This document shows positions 8,868 to 16,861 of a stretch of DNA of 64,000 bases, piece after piece. Numbering within the stretch: the first letter of the stretch is position 1; every line of letters begins with the position of its first letter. A program made the translations under genes and the position numbers. The notes beneath the pieces are model-generated. The model was given only the letters and a program-made list of their open reading frames with translations, was not told where the DNA came from and did not search any database. The DNA comes from Methylopila capsulata (GTDB lineage: Bacteria; Pseudomonadota; Alphaproteobacteria; Rhizobiales; Methylopilaceae), in assembly GCF_016907975.1 (NCBI RefSeq), contig NZ_JAFBCY010000001.1, forward strand, positions 496,001-560,000, in the 5' to 3' direction.

Positions 8868-8887
8868 GATTTGGAATAAATCCAATC
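8868..8887 (-). promoter_or_regulatory. Candidate iron-responsive operator palindrome upstream of imelysin operon
   Basis: The sequence GATTTGGAATAAATCCAATC forms a near-perfect inverted repeat (TTGGA-N5-TCCAA, with flanking GAT/ATC). It lies between the 3' end of the tetR gene and the start of the imelysin operon, in locally AT-rich DNA. Its layout resembles the Irr (ICE) box of rhizobia as I recall it, TTTAGAA-N3-TTCTAAA, with one mismatch in the left half and several in the right. This is inference only. Confidence 0.45.
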
Positions 8888-8921
8888 TGGGCGGCGGCGC
8901 GGCGCTCGCGGGGTCGCGCGA

Positions 8922-9539
8922 TCAGTCGGGCCGCCGCAGCCGCCCGCGGCTTCGCTCCACCGCCGCGAGGATGACGGCGAGCAGTTCCGCCCGCGCCGAG
9001 TCCGCGTCGATCTCTCCGATCGCCGCGGCGCTGGATAGGGCGTCCGCGGCGCCGAGCGCGCCGACAAGAGCCGGCGTGGAGACGCCGCCGTCCGCAAAGG
9101 GATCAAGGGCCACGCGGCATTTCTCGAGGAACGCGGTCTCGCATGCCCGCTTGACCCTTTCGAGCTCCGGCGAGCCCTCGAGCGCGGCGGCGACGCCGGC
9201 GAGCTCCCGGCCCTGGGCCAGCGCGCAGCCGACGTAGGCCTCGGCGATGACGCGCGCACGATCGACAAGCGTCGGTTCGCTCGCCGCGAGCGCCGCGTCC
9301 ATCGCAGCCGTCTGACGTTGGTCGAACTCCTCGAACAGCGCGGCGAGGAGGCCGTTCCGCGTGCCGAAATGGTCGTAGACCACCGGCTTCGCGACCCCGG
9401 CCAGCTCGGCGAGCCGTCCGAGCGTCAGGGCGTCGGCCCCCTCCTCCCGGGCGAGCCGCCACGCGACGTCGATGAGCTGAAGCCGACGGCGCTCCCGCGA
9501 CAGACGACGGCGGGGCTCCGCCGGAGGATGGCTTGACAT
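8922..9539 (-). CDS. TetR family transcriptional regulator
   Basis: A 205-residue one-domain-plus-ligand-domain repressor. The N-terminal helix-turn-helix shows the TetR pattern ALTLGRLAELAGVAKPVVYD followed by HFGTRNGLLAALFEEF (residues about 38-72). The C-terminal half is helical and divergent, so the inducer cannot be read. It is transcribed divergently from the NAD(P)H-quinone reductase-like gene at 9620, with only 80 bases between the start codons, so regulation of that gene and of itself is the natural inference. The candidate operator is at 9543-9575. The gene ends 200 bases before the imelysin operon start; co-transcription is unlikely given the candidate promoter region between them. 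Confidence 0.92.
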   Translation of the reverse strand: MSSHPPAEPRRRLSRERRRLQLIDVAWRLAREEGADALTLGRLAELAGVAKPVVYDHFGTRNGLLAALFEEFDQRQTAAMDAALAASEPTLVDRARVIAEAYVGCALAQGRELAGVAAALEGSPELERVKRACETAFLEKCRVALDPFADGGVSTPALVGALGAADALSSAAAIGEIDADSARAELLAVILAAVERSRGRLRRPD

Positions 9540-9542
9540 CGC

Positions 9543-9575
9543 TATATACCAAACGTAACTTACTAAAAGTATATA
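9543..9575. promoter_or_regulatory. Divergent operator/promoter between tetR and quinone reductase gene
   Basis: The short AT-rich gap has inverted 7-base arms TATATAC and GTATATA spaced by 19 bases. Inside lies a smaller palindrome TACT-AAA-AGTA. The size and position between two divergent starts fit a TetR operator overlapping both promoters. Which of the palindromes is bound cannot be decided by eye. Confidence 0.6.
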
Positions 9576-9619
9576 ACCATTCCGGCTGACGTCAAAGCCG
9601 CAACCCGAGGGGCCGCCGC

Positions 9620-10231
9620 ATGCGCTCGCTCATTGTTTTCGCCCACGCCGATCCCGCCTCCCTCACCCACGCCGTGGCGGCGCGCATCGCCGAGGGTGTC
9701 GTCTCGACCGACGCCGCAAACGTCGTCGAGATGGCCGATCTGTCGGCGGAGGGATTCGATCCGCGCTTCTCCGCGGCGGACCTCGCGCTGTTTCGCCGGC
9801 AGGCCGGGCCGCCGCCCGACGTGCTGGCCGAGCAGGCGCGGATCGACCGCGCGGACGCGCTCGTGCTGGTTTATCCCGTCTATTGGTGGTCGATGCCGGG
9901 CCAGCTCAAGGGATGGATCGACCGGGTGTTCACCAACGGCTGGGCCTATGACGAGACGCCGGACGGCGGCCTCGTCAAGCATCTCGGCCGGCTGCGGGTT
10001 CATCTCGTCGGCATCGGCGCGTCGGACGCGGGAACCTACGAGCGGCGCGGCTACGCCAACGCCATGCGCACGCAGATCGACCATGGCATCTTCGACTTCT
10101 GCGGCGCGCAGGTCGCGACATCGGAGTTTCTGCTGGCGGGAGGCGAGTCCTTTCCCGCCTCTGCGCTCGATCGCGCCCGCGCCATCGGCCACGCCGTCGC
10201 CGCAGGCGCAGCGACCGACGAAGCGGCCTGA
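9620..10231 (+). CDS. NAD(P)H-dependent quinone/flavin oxidoreductase (flavodoxin-like fold)
   Basis: A 203-residue cytoplasmic enzyme of the flavodoxin-like NAD(P)H dehydrogenase (quinone) family (MdaB/KefF/YwrO type). Evidence is the N-terminal strand RSLIVFAHADP with an FMN-phosphate loop, and the family signature YPVYWWSMPGQLKGWIDRVF near residue 85, then NGWAYDETPDGGLVKHLG. Expected activity is two-electron reduction of quinones or azo/nitro compounds with an FMN or FAD cofactor. It is divergent from tetR and probably induced by the compound that releases the repressor. The physiological substrate is unknown. Confidence 0.92.
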   Translation: MRSLIVFAHADPASLTHAVAARIAEGVVSTDAANVVEMADLSAEGFDPRFSAADLALFRRQAGPPPDVLAEQARIDRADALVLVYPVYWWSMPGQLKGWIDRVFTNGWAYDETPDGGLVKHLGRLRVHLVGIGASDAGTYERRGYANAMRTQIDHGIFDFCGAQVATSEFLLAGGESFPASALDRARAIGHAVAAGAATDEAA

Positions 10232-10290
10232 GCCGAGCCGTCGATCGCGACGCTCCCGCCTCTGCGGAGGACCGAGCGCCTTCACCGGAA

Positions 10291-10314
10291 GCCGGAGGCC
10301 GCGATGGCTCCGGC
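10291..10314. terminator. Hairpin between convergent genes (possible terminator)
   Basis: Arms GCCGGAG and CTCCGGC with a 10-base loop lie in the 89-base gap between the 3' ends of the quinone reductase and mrp genes. There is no T-run on either strand, so only position and stem support the call. Confidence 0.35.
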
Positions 10315-10320
10315 GAGCCC

Positions 10321-11478
10321 TCAGCGCTCGATGACGATGCGCGGCGCCGCGCGGCCGGGAGCGCCGGAGGTCAGGCGGTTCCACACCGCGGCGGCGATGC
10401 GGCCGTAGGCCTTGGAGTGCTCCGAGCCGGGGTCCTTGGCGACAATGGGCGCGCCGGCGTCGGAGGTCGTGCGGATCTCGAGAGAGAGCGGGATTTCGCC
10501 GAGGAACGGCGTCTTCATGCGCTCAGCCTCCGCGCGGGCGCCGCCGTGGCCGAACAGCTCCGCCCGGTGGCCGCAGTTCGGACAGCAGTAGTAGCTCATG
10601 TTCTCGACGATCCCGAGGATCGGCACGTCGACCCGCTCGAACATCGCGACGCCGCGACGCGCGTCGGCGAGCGCAAGGTCCTGCGGCGTGGAGACGATGA
10701 CGGCGCCGGAGAGCTTCACCCGCTGCGCCATGGTGAGCTGGGCGTCGCCGGTGCCCGGCGGCATGTCGACCACCAGCACGTCGAGTTCGCCCCAGGACAC
10801 CTCGGTCAGCATCTGGGTCAGCGCCGACATCACCATCGGGCCGCGCCAGATCATCGCCGTCCCGGCCTCGACCAGGAAGCCGATCGACATGATCTTCAGG
10901 CCGTGGGCCTCGAGCGGCTTCATCATCTTGCCCTCGACCTCGGGCTTTTCATGCAGGCCGAACAGGGTGGGCACCGAGGGACCATAGACGTCGGCGTCCA
11001 TCAGCCCGACGCGCAGGCCCTGCGCCCGGAAGGCGAGCGCCAGGTTGGCGGCCGTGGTCGACTTGCCGACGCCGCCCTTGCCGGAGGCGACCGCGATGAT
11101 GTGGCGGACGCCCGGCACGCCGGCGCCGCCGGAGGCCTGTCGCGGCGCGGGCGCGGCGCCCGAGGGCGCGTCGCGGCCGCCGCGCGCGGCCATCGGGCTT
11201 GCGGGCCGCGGCGGCGGCGCGGACCCCGCCGGCCGATCGGCGGTGAGCGCGACCAGCACGTCGGTGACGCCGGGAACGGCGCGCACGGCAGCTTCGGCGG
11301 CCTTGCGGACCGGCTCGAGCGCGGCGGCGCGGTCCGGCGTGGTCTGGATCGAGAAGATCACCCGGCCGCCGGAGATGGAGATCGGCGACAGCGCGGGGGA
11401 TTGCGCGAGGCTCGGCGCCCCGTCCGGCGCAGGCGCCGCGTCGAGAGCCCTCCGAACGTCGTCTTCCGTCACCGCCAT
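10321..11478 (-). CDS. mrp: Mrp/ApbC-type iron-sulfur cluster carrier ATPase
   Basis: A 385-residue cytoplasmic P-loop ATPase that carries and transfers 4Fe-4S clusters. The N-terminal DUF59/MIP18-like domain (about residues 1-85) is joined by a Pro/Ala/Arg-rich linker to the ParA/MinD-like domain. That domain has a deviant Walker A GKGGVGKSTTAANLA, Walker-B-like VVDMPPGTGDAQL, and the conserved cluster-binding CxxC as CCPNCGHRAE near the C-terminus. The start is the ATG at 11478 (MAVTEDDV), preceded by GGAGA; the frame continues upstream without a good ribosome site. It is convergent with the quinone reductase gene and divergent from mobA. Confidence 0.95.
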   Translation of the reverse strand: MAVTEDDVRRALDAAPAPDGAPSLAQSPALSPISISGGRVIFSIQTTPDRAAALEPVRKAAEAAVRAVPGVTDVLVALTADRPAGSAPPPRPASPMAARGGRDAPSGAAPAPRQASGGAGVPGVRHIIAVASGKGGVGKSTTAANLALAFRAQGLRVGLMDADVYGPSVPTLFGLHEKPEVEGKMMKPLEAHGLKIMSIGFLVEAGTAMIWRGPMVMSALTQMLTEVSWGELDVLVVDMPPGTGDAQLTMAQRVKLSGAVIVSTPQDLALADARRGVAMFERVDVPILGIVENMSYYCCPNCGHRAELFGHGGARAEAERMKTPFLGEIPLSLEIRTTSDAGAPIVAKDPGSEHSKAYGRIAAAVWNRLTSGAPGRAAPRIVIER

Positions 11479-11566
11479 GTCGCGTCTCCATCCGTGTTTT
11501 CTTGGGCTATGGACCTTTCGCCGCCCGAAGGTCAATCAAGTCCGGCCGGTCGAGGAAAGGAATGGC

Positions 11567-12196
11567 ATGCCAGACGTCGAAGCCTCCCTCGCGAGCATCG
11601 CGGGGGTCGTCCTGATGGGCGGCGAAGGCCGTCGCATGGGGGGCGCGGACAAGGCGCTGATCGCGCTGCACGGCCGCCCGATCCTCGCCCACGCGCTCGA
11701 TCGCTTCCGTCCTCAGGTGGCGACGCTCGCGCTCTCCGCCAATGGCGACCCCGCGCGTTTCGCGGCTTTCGCCCTGCCCGTCCTCGCCGACGCGGCCGAT
11801 GGTCCCGGGGGACCGCTCGCCGGGGTGCGGACCGCCCTCGCCTGGGCGCGGTCGTTCGAGGGCGTCGCCCACCTCGCCACCCTTCCGGGCGACGCGCCGT
11901 ATCCGCCTGTAGATCTCGTCGCGCGCCTGGCGGCCGCGGCGGGCGAAGGCCCGGCGGTCGCAGTCTCGCCCTCGGGCCTCGAGCCGCTGCATGCGCTGTG
12001 GCCGCTCGGGTGTGCGGAGGCGCTCGATCGGCTGGTGCGGGACGGCGTCTCCTCGCCGCGCCGGGCGCTGGCGGAGCTTGGCGCTGTCGAGGTCGCCTTC
12101 GCCGACGGAAGCGGGTTTCGGGACGTCGACACGCCGGACGATCTGGCGCGTCTCGCTGCGGGCGATGCCGCAAACATAGGCTCGCCCACCACTTGA
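11567..12196 (+). CDS. mobA: Molybdenum cofactor guanylyltransferase
   Basis: A 209-residue enzyme that transfers GMP from GTP to molybdopterin-Mo to make the bis-MGD cofactor of DMSO-reductase-family enzymes. The N-terminal nucleotide-binding signature LMGGEGRRMGGADKAL is the MobA form of GGxSxRMGxDK (Ser replaced by Glu here). TLPGDAPYPP is the second conserved loop (metal-binding Asp). DVDTPDDL at the C-terminus is typical. The start ATG at 11567 follows GAGGAAAGGA. The frame runs on far upstream antisense to mrp and should be ignored there. No other molybdenum genes lie nearby. Confidence 0.9.
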   Translation: MPDVEASLASIAGVVLMGGEGRRMGGADKALIALHGRPILAHALDRFRPQVATLALSANGDPARFAAFALPVLADAADGPGGPLAGVRTALAWARSFEGVAHLATLPGDAPYPPVDLVARLAAAAGEGPAVAVSPSGLEPLHALWPLGCAEALDRLVRDGVSSPRRALAELGAVEVAFADGSGFRDVDTPDDLARLAAGDAANIGSPTT

Positions 12197-12281
12197 GCGT
12201 GCGGGGCAACGGTGGAATGCTGCGACGCGTCGGGGCTCTGCGAGCGGCCCGAAGCGTCAGCCTGAGTCGGAGACCGTCGTC

Positions 12282-13076
12282 ATGTCGTCATCCCGGTTTG
12301 CATTCGCCGGCGCCGTGGCGCTTGCGCTCGCCTGCGCCCTGACCGCCGTCCCGGCCGCGGCCAAGGACTGGTCGAAGATCAAGATCGGGACCGAGGGCGC
12401 CTACCCGCCGTTCAACGTCGTGGGCGCCGACGGGCAGGTTCAGGGCTTCGACATCGATATCGCCAAGGCGATCTGCGAGAAGATCAAGGCGGAATGCACC
12501 TTCGTGGCGCAGGACTGGGACGGCATCATCCCCGCGCTGCTCGCCAACAAGTACGACGCGATCTTCGCCTCCATGTCGATCACCGACGAGCGCAAGAAGA
12601 CCATCGCGTTCTCCAAGCGCTACTACCAGACGCCGGCGCTGTTCGTGACCGACAAGCGCAACGCCTCGATGGGCACCTCCACCGACGCGATGAAGGGCAA
12701 GACGATCGGGGCGCAGTCCTCCACCGTCAGCGGCACCTTCCTGCAGGACGTGTACGAGCCGGCCGGGGCGACCGTGAAGCTCTACGCCACCCAGGACGAG
12801 GCCAACCTCGACCTGGCCTCCGGCCGCCTCGACGCGGTGCTCGGCGACAAGACGGTGATGCTGCCCTGGCTGGAGAAGTCCGACGCCGGCAAGTGCTGCC
12901 AGGTGATCGGCCAGGACATCCGCGACGAGAAGTACTTCGGTGAGGGCATCGGCGCCGGCCTCCGCAAGGAGGACATCGAGCTCAAGGAACTGATCGACAA
13001 GGGCATCGCCGAGATCCTCGCCGACGGCACCTACGAGAAGATCAACGCCAAGTACTTCCCGTTCAGCCTCTACTGA
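12282..13076 (+). CDS. Polar amino acid ABC transporter substrate-binding protein
   Basis: A 264-residue periplasmic family 3 solute-binding protein. It has a cleavable signal peptide (SSRFAFAGAVALALACALTA, ending AAA). The mature domain has the SBP_bac_3 pattern: GTEGAYPPFNVVGADGQVQG, FDIDIAKAIC, DWDGIIPALLANKYDAI and SMSITDERKKTIAFS. These resemble lysine/arginine/ornithine- and histidine-binding proteins. Two adjacent cysteines (GKCCQV near residue 205) are of note. It is followed by two permease genes in the same direction, but no ATPase gene is present. Confidence 0.94.
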   Translation: MSSSRFAFAGAVALALACALTAVPAAAKDWSKIKIGTEGAYPPFNVVGADGQVQGFDIDIAKAICEKIKAECTFVAQDWDGIIPALLANKYDAIFASMSITDERKKTIAFSKRYYQTPALFVTDKRNASMGTSTDAMKGKTIGAQSSTVSGTFLQDVYEPAGATVKLYATQDEANLDLASGRLDAVLGDKTVMLPWLEKSDAGKCCQVIGQDIRDEKYFGEGIGAGLRKEDIELKELIDKGIAEILADGTYEKINAKYFPFSLY

Positions 13077-13086
13077 CCGCCGCCGC

Positions 13087-13791
13087 GTGACCGACCTCTT
13101 CGGCCTTCTTTCGTTCGGATCCGAAGGCTGGGGCGACGACCTCGCGCGCGGCGTGGTCGTCACGATCACGCTCGCCGTCGCCACGCTGCCGCTCGGCCTC
13201 GCCCTGGGCCTCGGCGTGGCGCTGCTCAAGAACGCGAAGGGCCGCGTCGCCCGCGCGCTGGGCGAACTCTATACCACGGTGTTCCGCGGTCTGCCCGAAC
13301 TGCTGACGATCCTGATCGTCGCCTTCGGCGCCCCGCGGCTGATCGCCTCGCTCACCGGCGCGACGGTGGAGATCAACAGCTTCGTCGCGGGCGTCGTGGC
13401 GCTCGGCCTCGTGTTCGGGGCCTTCTCCAGCGAGGTGCTGCTGGCCGCGATCCGCGCGGTGCCGAAGGGGCAGAGCGAGTCGGCCGCGGCGCTCGGCCTG
13501 TCGCGACGCCTCGCCTTCCGGCTCGTGGTGTTTCCGCAGCTGTGGCGGGTCGCGCTTCCCGGCCTCTCCAACACCTGGCTGGTGCTGCTGAAGGACACCT
13601 CGCTGGTCTCCGTCATCGCCCTCGCCGACCTCACCCGGCAGACCAACCTCGCAGTCAACGCGACCAAGCAGCCGTTCTTCTTCTATCTCGTCGCCTGCCT
13701 GATCTATCTGGCGCTCTCCGGCCTCTCGACGGCGATCGCCCGCCGGCTCGAGGCGCGCGCCGACCGCGGCTTCGCCGCCGCGGGACGCTAA
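13087..13791 (+). CDS. Polar amino acid ABC transporter permease (HisQ-like)
   Basis: A 234-residue inner-membrane permease with about five hydrophobic helices, of the His/Glu/Gln/Arg/opine family. The cytoplasmic EAA loop, which docks to the ATPase, is visible around AIRAVPKGQSESAAALGLSR. The start is a GTG at 13087, 10 bases after the binding-protein stop. It pairs with the next gene to form the heterodimeric channel, as HisQ does with HisM. Confidence 0.92.
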   Translation: MTDLFGLLSFGSEGWGDDLARGVVVTITLAVATLPLGLALGLGVALLKNAKGRVARALGELYTTVFRGLPELLTILIVAFGAPRLIASLTGATVEINSFVAGVVALGLVFGAFSSEVLLAAIRAVPKGQSESAAALGLSRRLAFRLVVFPQLWRVALPGLSNTWLVLLKDTSLVSVIALADLTRQTNLAVNATKQPFFFYLVACLIYLALSGLSTAIARRLEARADRGFAAAGR

Positions 13792-13795
13792 GGCC

Positions 13796-14539
13796 ATGGA
13801 AGCGGCTCTCGGCCACGCCATCCTGACCGTCTGGGGCGCGCTCGGCTTCGACGCCGAGCTGATGGCGCGCTACGGCCCGCGGGTCGTCGACGGGCTCTGG
13901 ACGACGCTCGGCCTCGTCGCGGTCTCCTGCTCCGTGGGGTTCCTGCTCGCCCTGCCGCTCGGCGTCGCCCTGGTCGAGGGCGGGCGCGTCACGCGGGCGC
14001 TGTGCCTGTCGTTCTCGACCTTCTTCCGCGGCACGCCGCTGCTGGCGCAGGTCTTCCTCGTCTATTACGGCGCCGGCCAGTTCCGTGACGCGCTCGACGC
14101 GGTGGGGCTGTGGGGCGTGTTCCGGGACGCCTGGTGGTGCGTCGCGATCACCTTCACGCTCAACACCGCGGCCTATCAGGCCGAAATCATCCGCGGCGGC
14201 GTGCGCTCCGTCGCGCGCGGCCAGGGCGAGGCGGCGGCGGCGCTCGGCCTCCGGCGCGGCCAGACCTATCTCACCGTGATCCTGCCGCAGGCCCTGGCGC
14301 AGGGGCTTCGGCCGCTCGGCAACGAGCTGGTGCTGATGATCAAGGCGAGCTCGATCGCGAGCGTCGTGACGGTCTACGACGTGCTGGGCGCGACCAAATA
14401 CGCGTTCAGCCGCTCCTACGACTTCGAGGTCTACCTCTGGGCCGCGCTGATCTATCTCGTGCTGGTCGAAACCGTCCGCCGGGTCTGGAACCTGCTGGAG
14501 CGCCGCGCCACGCGGCATCTTCGGCCGCGGGAGGCCTGA
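13796..14539 (+). CDS. Polar amino acid ABC transporter permease (HisM-like)
   Basis: A 247-residue inner-membrane permease of the same family as the preceding gene, 4 bases downstream. The FFRGTPLLAQVFLVYYGAG segment is highly conserved in HisM/GlnP-type subunits, and the EAA loop is GVRSVARGQGEAAAALGL. Both permeases keep the docking loop for an ATPase (HisP/GlnQ type), yet the next gene is cobT on the other strand. The ATPase must be encoded elsewhere, or the system borrows one. Confidence 0.92.
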   Translation: MEAALGHAILTVWGALGFDAELMARYGPRVVDGLWTTLGLVAVSCSVGFLLALPLGVALVEGGRVTRALCLSFSTFFRGTPLLAQVFLVYYGAGQFRDALDAVGLWGVFRDAWWCVAITFTLNTAAYQAEIIRGGVRSVARGQGEAAAALGLRRGQTYLTVILPQALAQGLRPLGNELVLMIKASSIASVVTVYDVLGATKYAFSRSYDFEVYLWAALIYLVLVETVRRVWNLLERRATRHLRPREA

Positions 14540-14592
14540 GCGGCCCGTCCGGGACTGCGGATCCGGGCGACGAAGCACGCACTTCGCTCAGC

Positions 14593-15642
14593 TCAGGCGC
14601 GGTTCGCCACCGCTGCCTCCGAGAACGTCGCCATGCCGGAGTGGCAGGCGGCGGCGGCCTTGATCACGGCGACCGCGAGCGCGCCGCCGGAGCCCTCGCC
14701 GAGGCGCATGCCGAGGTCGAGCAGCGGCTTCATCTCCAAGCGCTCCAGCAGCCGGCCATGGGCGGCCTCGGCCGAGCGATGGCCGGCGACGCAGTGGTCG
14801 AGCGCGCTGGCGTCGAGAGCGTGCAGCACGCTCGCGGCGGCCGTCGCCACATAGCCGTCGATGACGACCGGCACGCGCTCCATCCGCGCCGCGACGATGG
14901 CCCCCGCGATCGCCGCGAGCTCCCGCCCGCCGAGCCGCCGCAGCGCCTCCAGCGGATCGCCGAGATGGCCCTTGTGCGTCTCGAGAGCGGCGCGCACGGC
15001 CTCGGCCTTGCGCTTCAGCCCCGCCTTGTCGACCCCGGTGCCGCGGCCGACCCAATCCTCCGGCTCGCCGCCGTAGAGCGCGCAGGCGATGGCCGCAGCG
15101 ACGGTGGTGTTGCCGATCCCCATCTCGCCCACGACCAGCAGATCGATCCCGCCGGCGATCGCCTCCATGCCGTAGGCCATGGTCGCCGCGCATTCCTGCT
15201 CGCTCATGGCCGCCCGCTCGGTGATGTCCGGGGTCGGCCGGTCGGAGGCGAGGTCGAACACCTTGAGGCCGATATCGAAGCTCGCGCAGATCTGGTTGAT
15301 CGCCGCCCCGCCGCCGGAGAAGGCGCCGAGCATCTGGCTTGTGACCTCGGCGGGGTAGGCCGAGACGCCCTTCGCCGTCACGCCGTGGGCGCCGGCGAAG
15401 ATCGCGACCAGCGGACGGGCGACGTGCGGCGGCGCCTTGCCCTGCCAGGCCGCCAGCCACTCCGCGATGTCCTCGAGCCGGCCGAGCGCGCCGGTCGGCT
15501 TCACCAGCTCCGCCTCCCGTGCGCGAACCGCCGCGACCGCCTCGGCGGACGGTCCCGGCAGGCGGCTCAGAAGCGCCCGGATGTCGTCGAACGGCAGGCC
15601 GCTCGCGGATGCGGGCCTCGCGGCGTCCGGAGAGCGAGCCAT
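14593..15642 (-). CDS. cobT: Nicotinate-nucleotide-dimethylbenzimidazole phosphoribosyltransferase
   Basis: A roughly 349-residue cytoplasmic enzyme that makes alpha-ribazole 5'-phosphate for the lower ligand of cobalamin. Motifs include PTGALGRLEDIAEWLAAWQG near the N-terminus, the loop AGAHGVTAKGVSAYPAEVTS, GEMGIGNTTVAAAIAC, and the C-terminal DLGMRLGEGSGGALAV with the catalytic Glu. I use the ATG at 15642; a GTG at 15660 would add six residues. It is divergent from cobS, the next-step enzyme, as in many Hyphomicrobiales. The gap between them shows no B12-box, so no cobalamin riboswitch is called. Confidence 0.95.
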   Translation of the reverse strand: MARSPDAARPASASGLPFDDIRALLSRLPGPSAEAVAAVRAREAELVKPTGALGRLEDIAEWLAAWQGKAPPHVARPLVAIFAGAHGVTAKGVSAYPAEVTSQMLGAFSGGGAAINQICASFDIGLKVFDLASDRPTPDITERAAMSEQECAATMAYGMEAIAGGIDLLVVGEMGIGNTTVAAAIACALYGGEPEDWVGRGTGVDKAGLKRKAEAVRAALETHKGHLGDPLEALRRLGGRELAAIAGAIVAARMERVPVVIDGYVATAAASVLHALDASALDHCVAGHRSAEAAHGRLLERLEMKPLLDLGMRLGEGSGGALAVAVIKAAAACHSGMATFSEAAVANRA

Positions 15643-15785
15643 GGAATACGTCCTCGTCACGTCGCCGGCGTGGGGGAGGTCGCCGTCATCGGAGCGTCGC
15701 AGATAGCCGATCCCGCCGGGCGCGCCAAGCGCGCTCCGCGCACGGCCATGCTAGTGAGGCGCGACCGCAACCCTATTGTCGCCCG

Positions 15786-16580
15786 ATGACCGCCGACCGT
15801 CCTAATTCCGTCATCCGCGCCGCGCGCGACGCCGCCGCAGACGCGCTGCGTTTCTTCACCCGGATCCCCGTCCCTCCAGGCTGGGGATCGCCGGATCCCG
15901 CCGCGATCTTCGACGGGGTGGCGCGCGCCGCGCCCCTGGCCGGGCTTGTGGTGGGCGCCGTGGGAGGAGCCGTTCTCGCCGCGTTGACGGCGCTCGGCCT
16001 CTCGCCCCTCCCCGCGGCGACGCTCGCGGTCGCGGCCGGCGTCGCGCTCAGCGGCGCGCTCCACGAGGACGGGCTCGCCGACGTCGCCGACGGCTTCGGT
16101 GGAGGACGCGACCGCGAGCGCAAGCTCGCGATCATGCGCGACAGCCGGCTGGGAAGTTTCGGCGCGACCGCGCTGATCCTGACGCTGCTCGGCCGCGTCT
16201 CGCTCGTGGCCGCGCTCGCGGAGGGGCTGGGGCCCGTCGTCGCAGGTCTCGCGGTCGCCGCCGCCTCCACGATCGCCCGACCCGCGGCTGTGCTGCCCAC
16301 CGTGCTGCTGCCGCCCGCCCGCTCAGACGGCGCCGGCCACGCCGCGCGCCCGTCTCCGAGCGCCGTCGCCCTCGGCTGGGCGCTCGGCGCGGCGTTGGCG
16401 GCGCTGCTCGCAGGCATAGGGCCCGGCCTCGCCGCGGCCGCGTGCGCCGCGCTTGCGGCCTCAGCGCTGTCCGCCCTCGCCCGGCGCCAGATCGGCGGCG
16501 TCACCGGCGACGTCTGCGGCGCGGCGGCCGCTCTCGGCGACGCGGCCGCCCTCACCGCGCTCGCCTTGACCCTTATGTGA
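15786..16580 (+). CDS. cobS: Adenosylcobinamide-GDP ribazoletransferase (cobalamin synthase)
   Basis: A 264-residue integral membrane enzyme joining alpha-ribazole(-phosphate) to adenosylcobinamide-GDP, the last main step of cobalamin assembly. The conserved acidic cluster GALHEDGLADVADGFGGG lies near residue 80, and the second signature GGVTGDVCGAAAALGD lies near the C-terminus. Several long Ala/Leu-rich membrane helices lie between. The start ATG at 15786 gives RFFTRIPVP at the usual place near the N-terminus. The open frame upstream is antisense to cobT and is not coding. It is divergent from cobT. Confidence 0.94.
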   Translation: MTADRPNSVIRAARDAAADALRFFTRIPVPPGWGSPDPAAIFDGVARAAPLAGLVVGAVGGAVLAALTALGLSPLPAATLAVAAGVALSGALHEDGLADVADGFGGGRDRERKLAIMRDSRLGSFGATALILTLLGRVSLVAALAEGLGPVVAGLAVAAASTIARPAAVLPTVLLPPARSDGAGHAARPSPSAVALGWALGAALAALLAGIGPGLAAAACAALAASALSALARRQIGGVTGDVCGAAAALGDAAALTALALTLM

Positions 16581-16648
16581 CGCGCCCATCGAAGGAATAA
16601 CGCGTCGCAGTCTTGCGCCGGGCCGAGCGGTCGGCCATCCGTTAGAGC

Positions 16649-16861
16649 ATGCTCGACAGCCGTCCGATCAAAAGCCCCTGCATCTCGGTCTGCGTCATGG
16701 ATCCCGCGACCGGCTGGTGCGAGGGCTGCCTGCGCACGCTGGCCGAGATCGGCGCATGGTCGCGGCTGTCGGCTGACGCGCGGGAGGCGGTGATGCGCGG
16801 CCTCCCGGCGCGCCGCAGGATCTTCGCCGAAAAACGCGCCCCGACGGAGGCCGGTCAATGA
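16649..16861 (+). CDS. DUF1289 family small Cys-rich protein
   Basis: A 70-residue protein with the full DUF1289 pattern: SPCISVCVMDPATGWCEGC, then RTLAEIGAWSRLSADAR. Four cysteines could bind metal or an iron-sulfur cluster. The family's function is not established. Its stop overlaps the start of the next gene (ATGA at 16858), so both are translated together. The position beside cobS is common in the order. Confidence 0.9.
   Translation: MLDSRPIKSPCISVCVMDPATGWCEGCLRTLAEIGAWSRLSADAREAVMRGLPARRRIFAEKRAPTEAGQ

Noticed and set aside
10417-12342. 641-residue plus-strand open frame over mrp and mobA
   Set aside because: It is Arg/Ala-rich, antisense to mrp, and in a different frame from mobA.
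15643-15785. Possible cobalamin riboswitch between cobT and cobS
   Set aside because: No B12-box or matching stem structure was seen in the 143-base gap.
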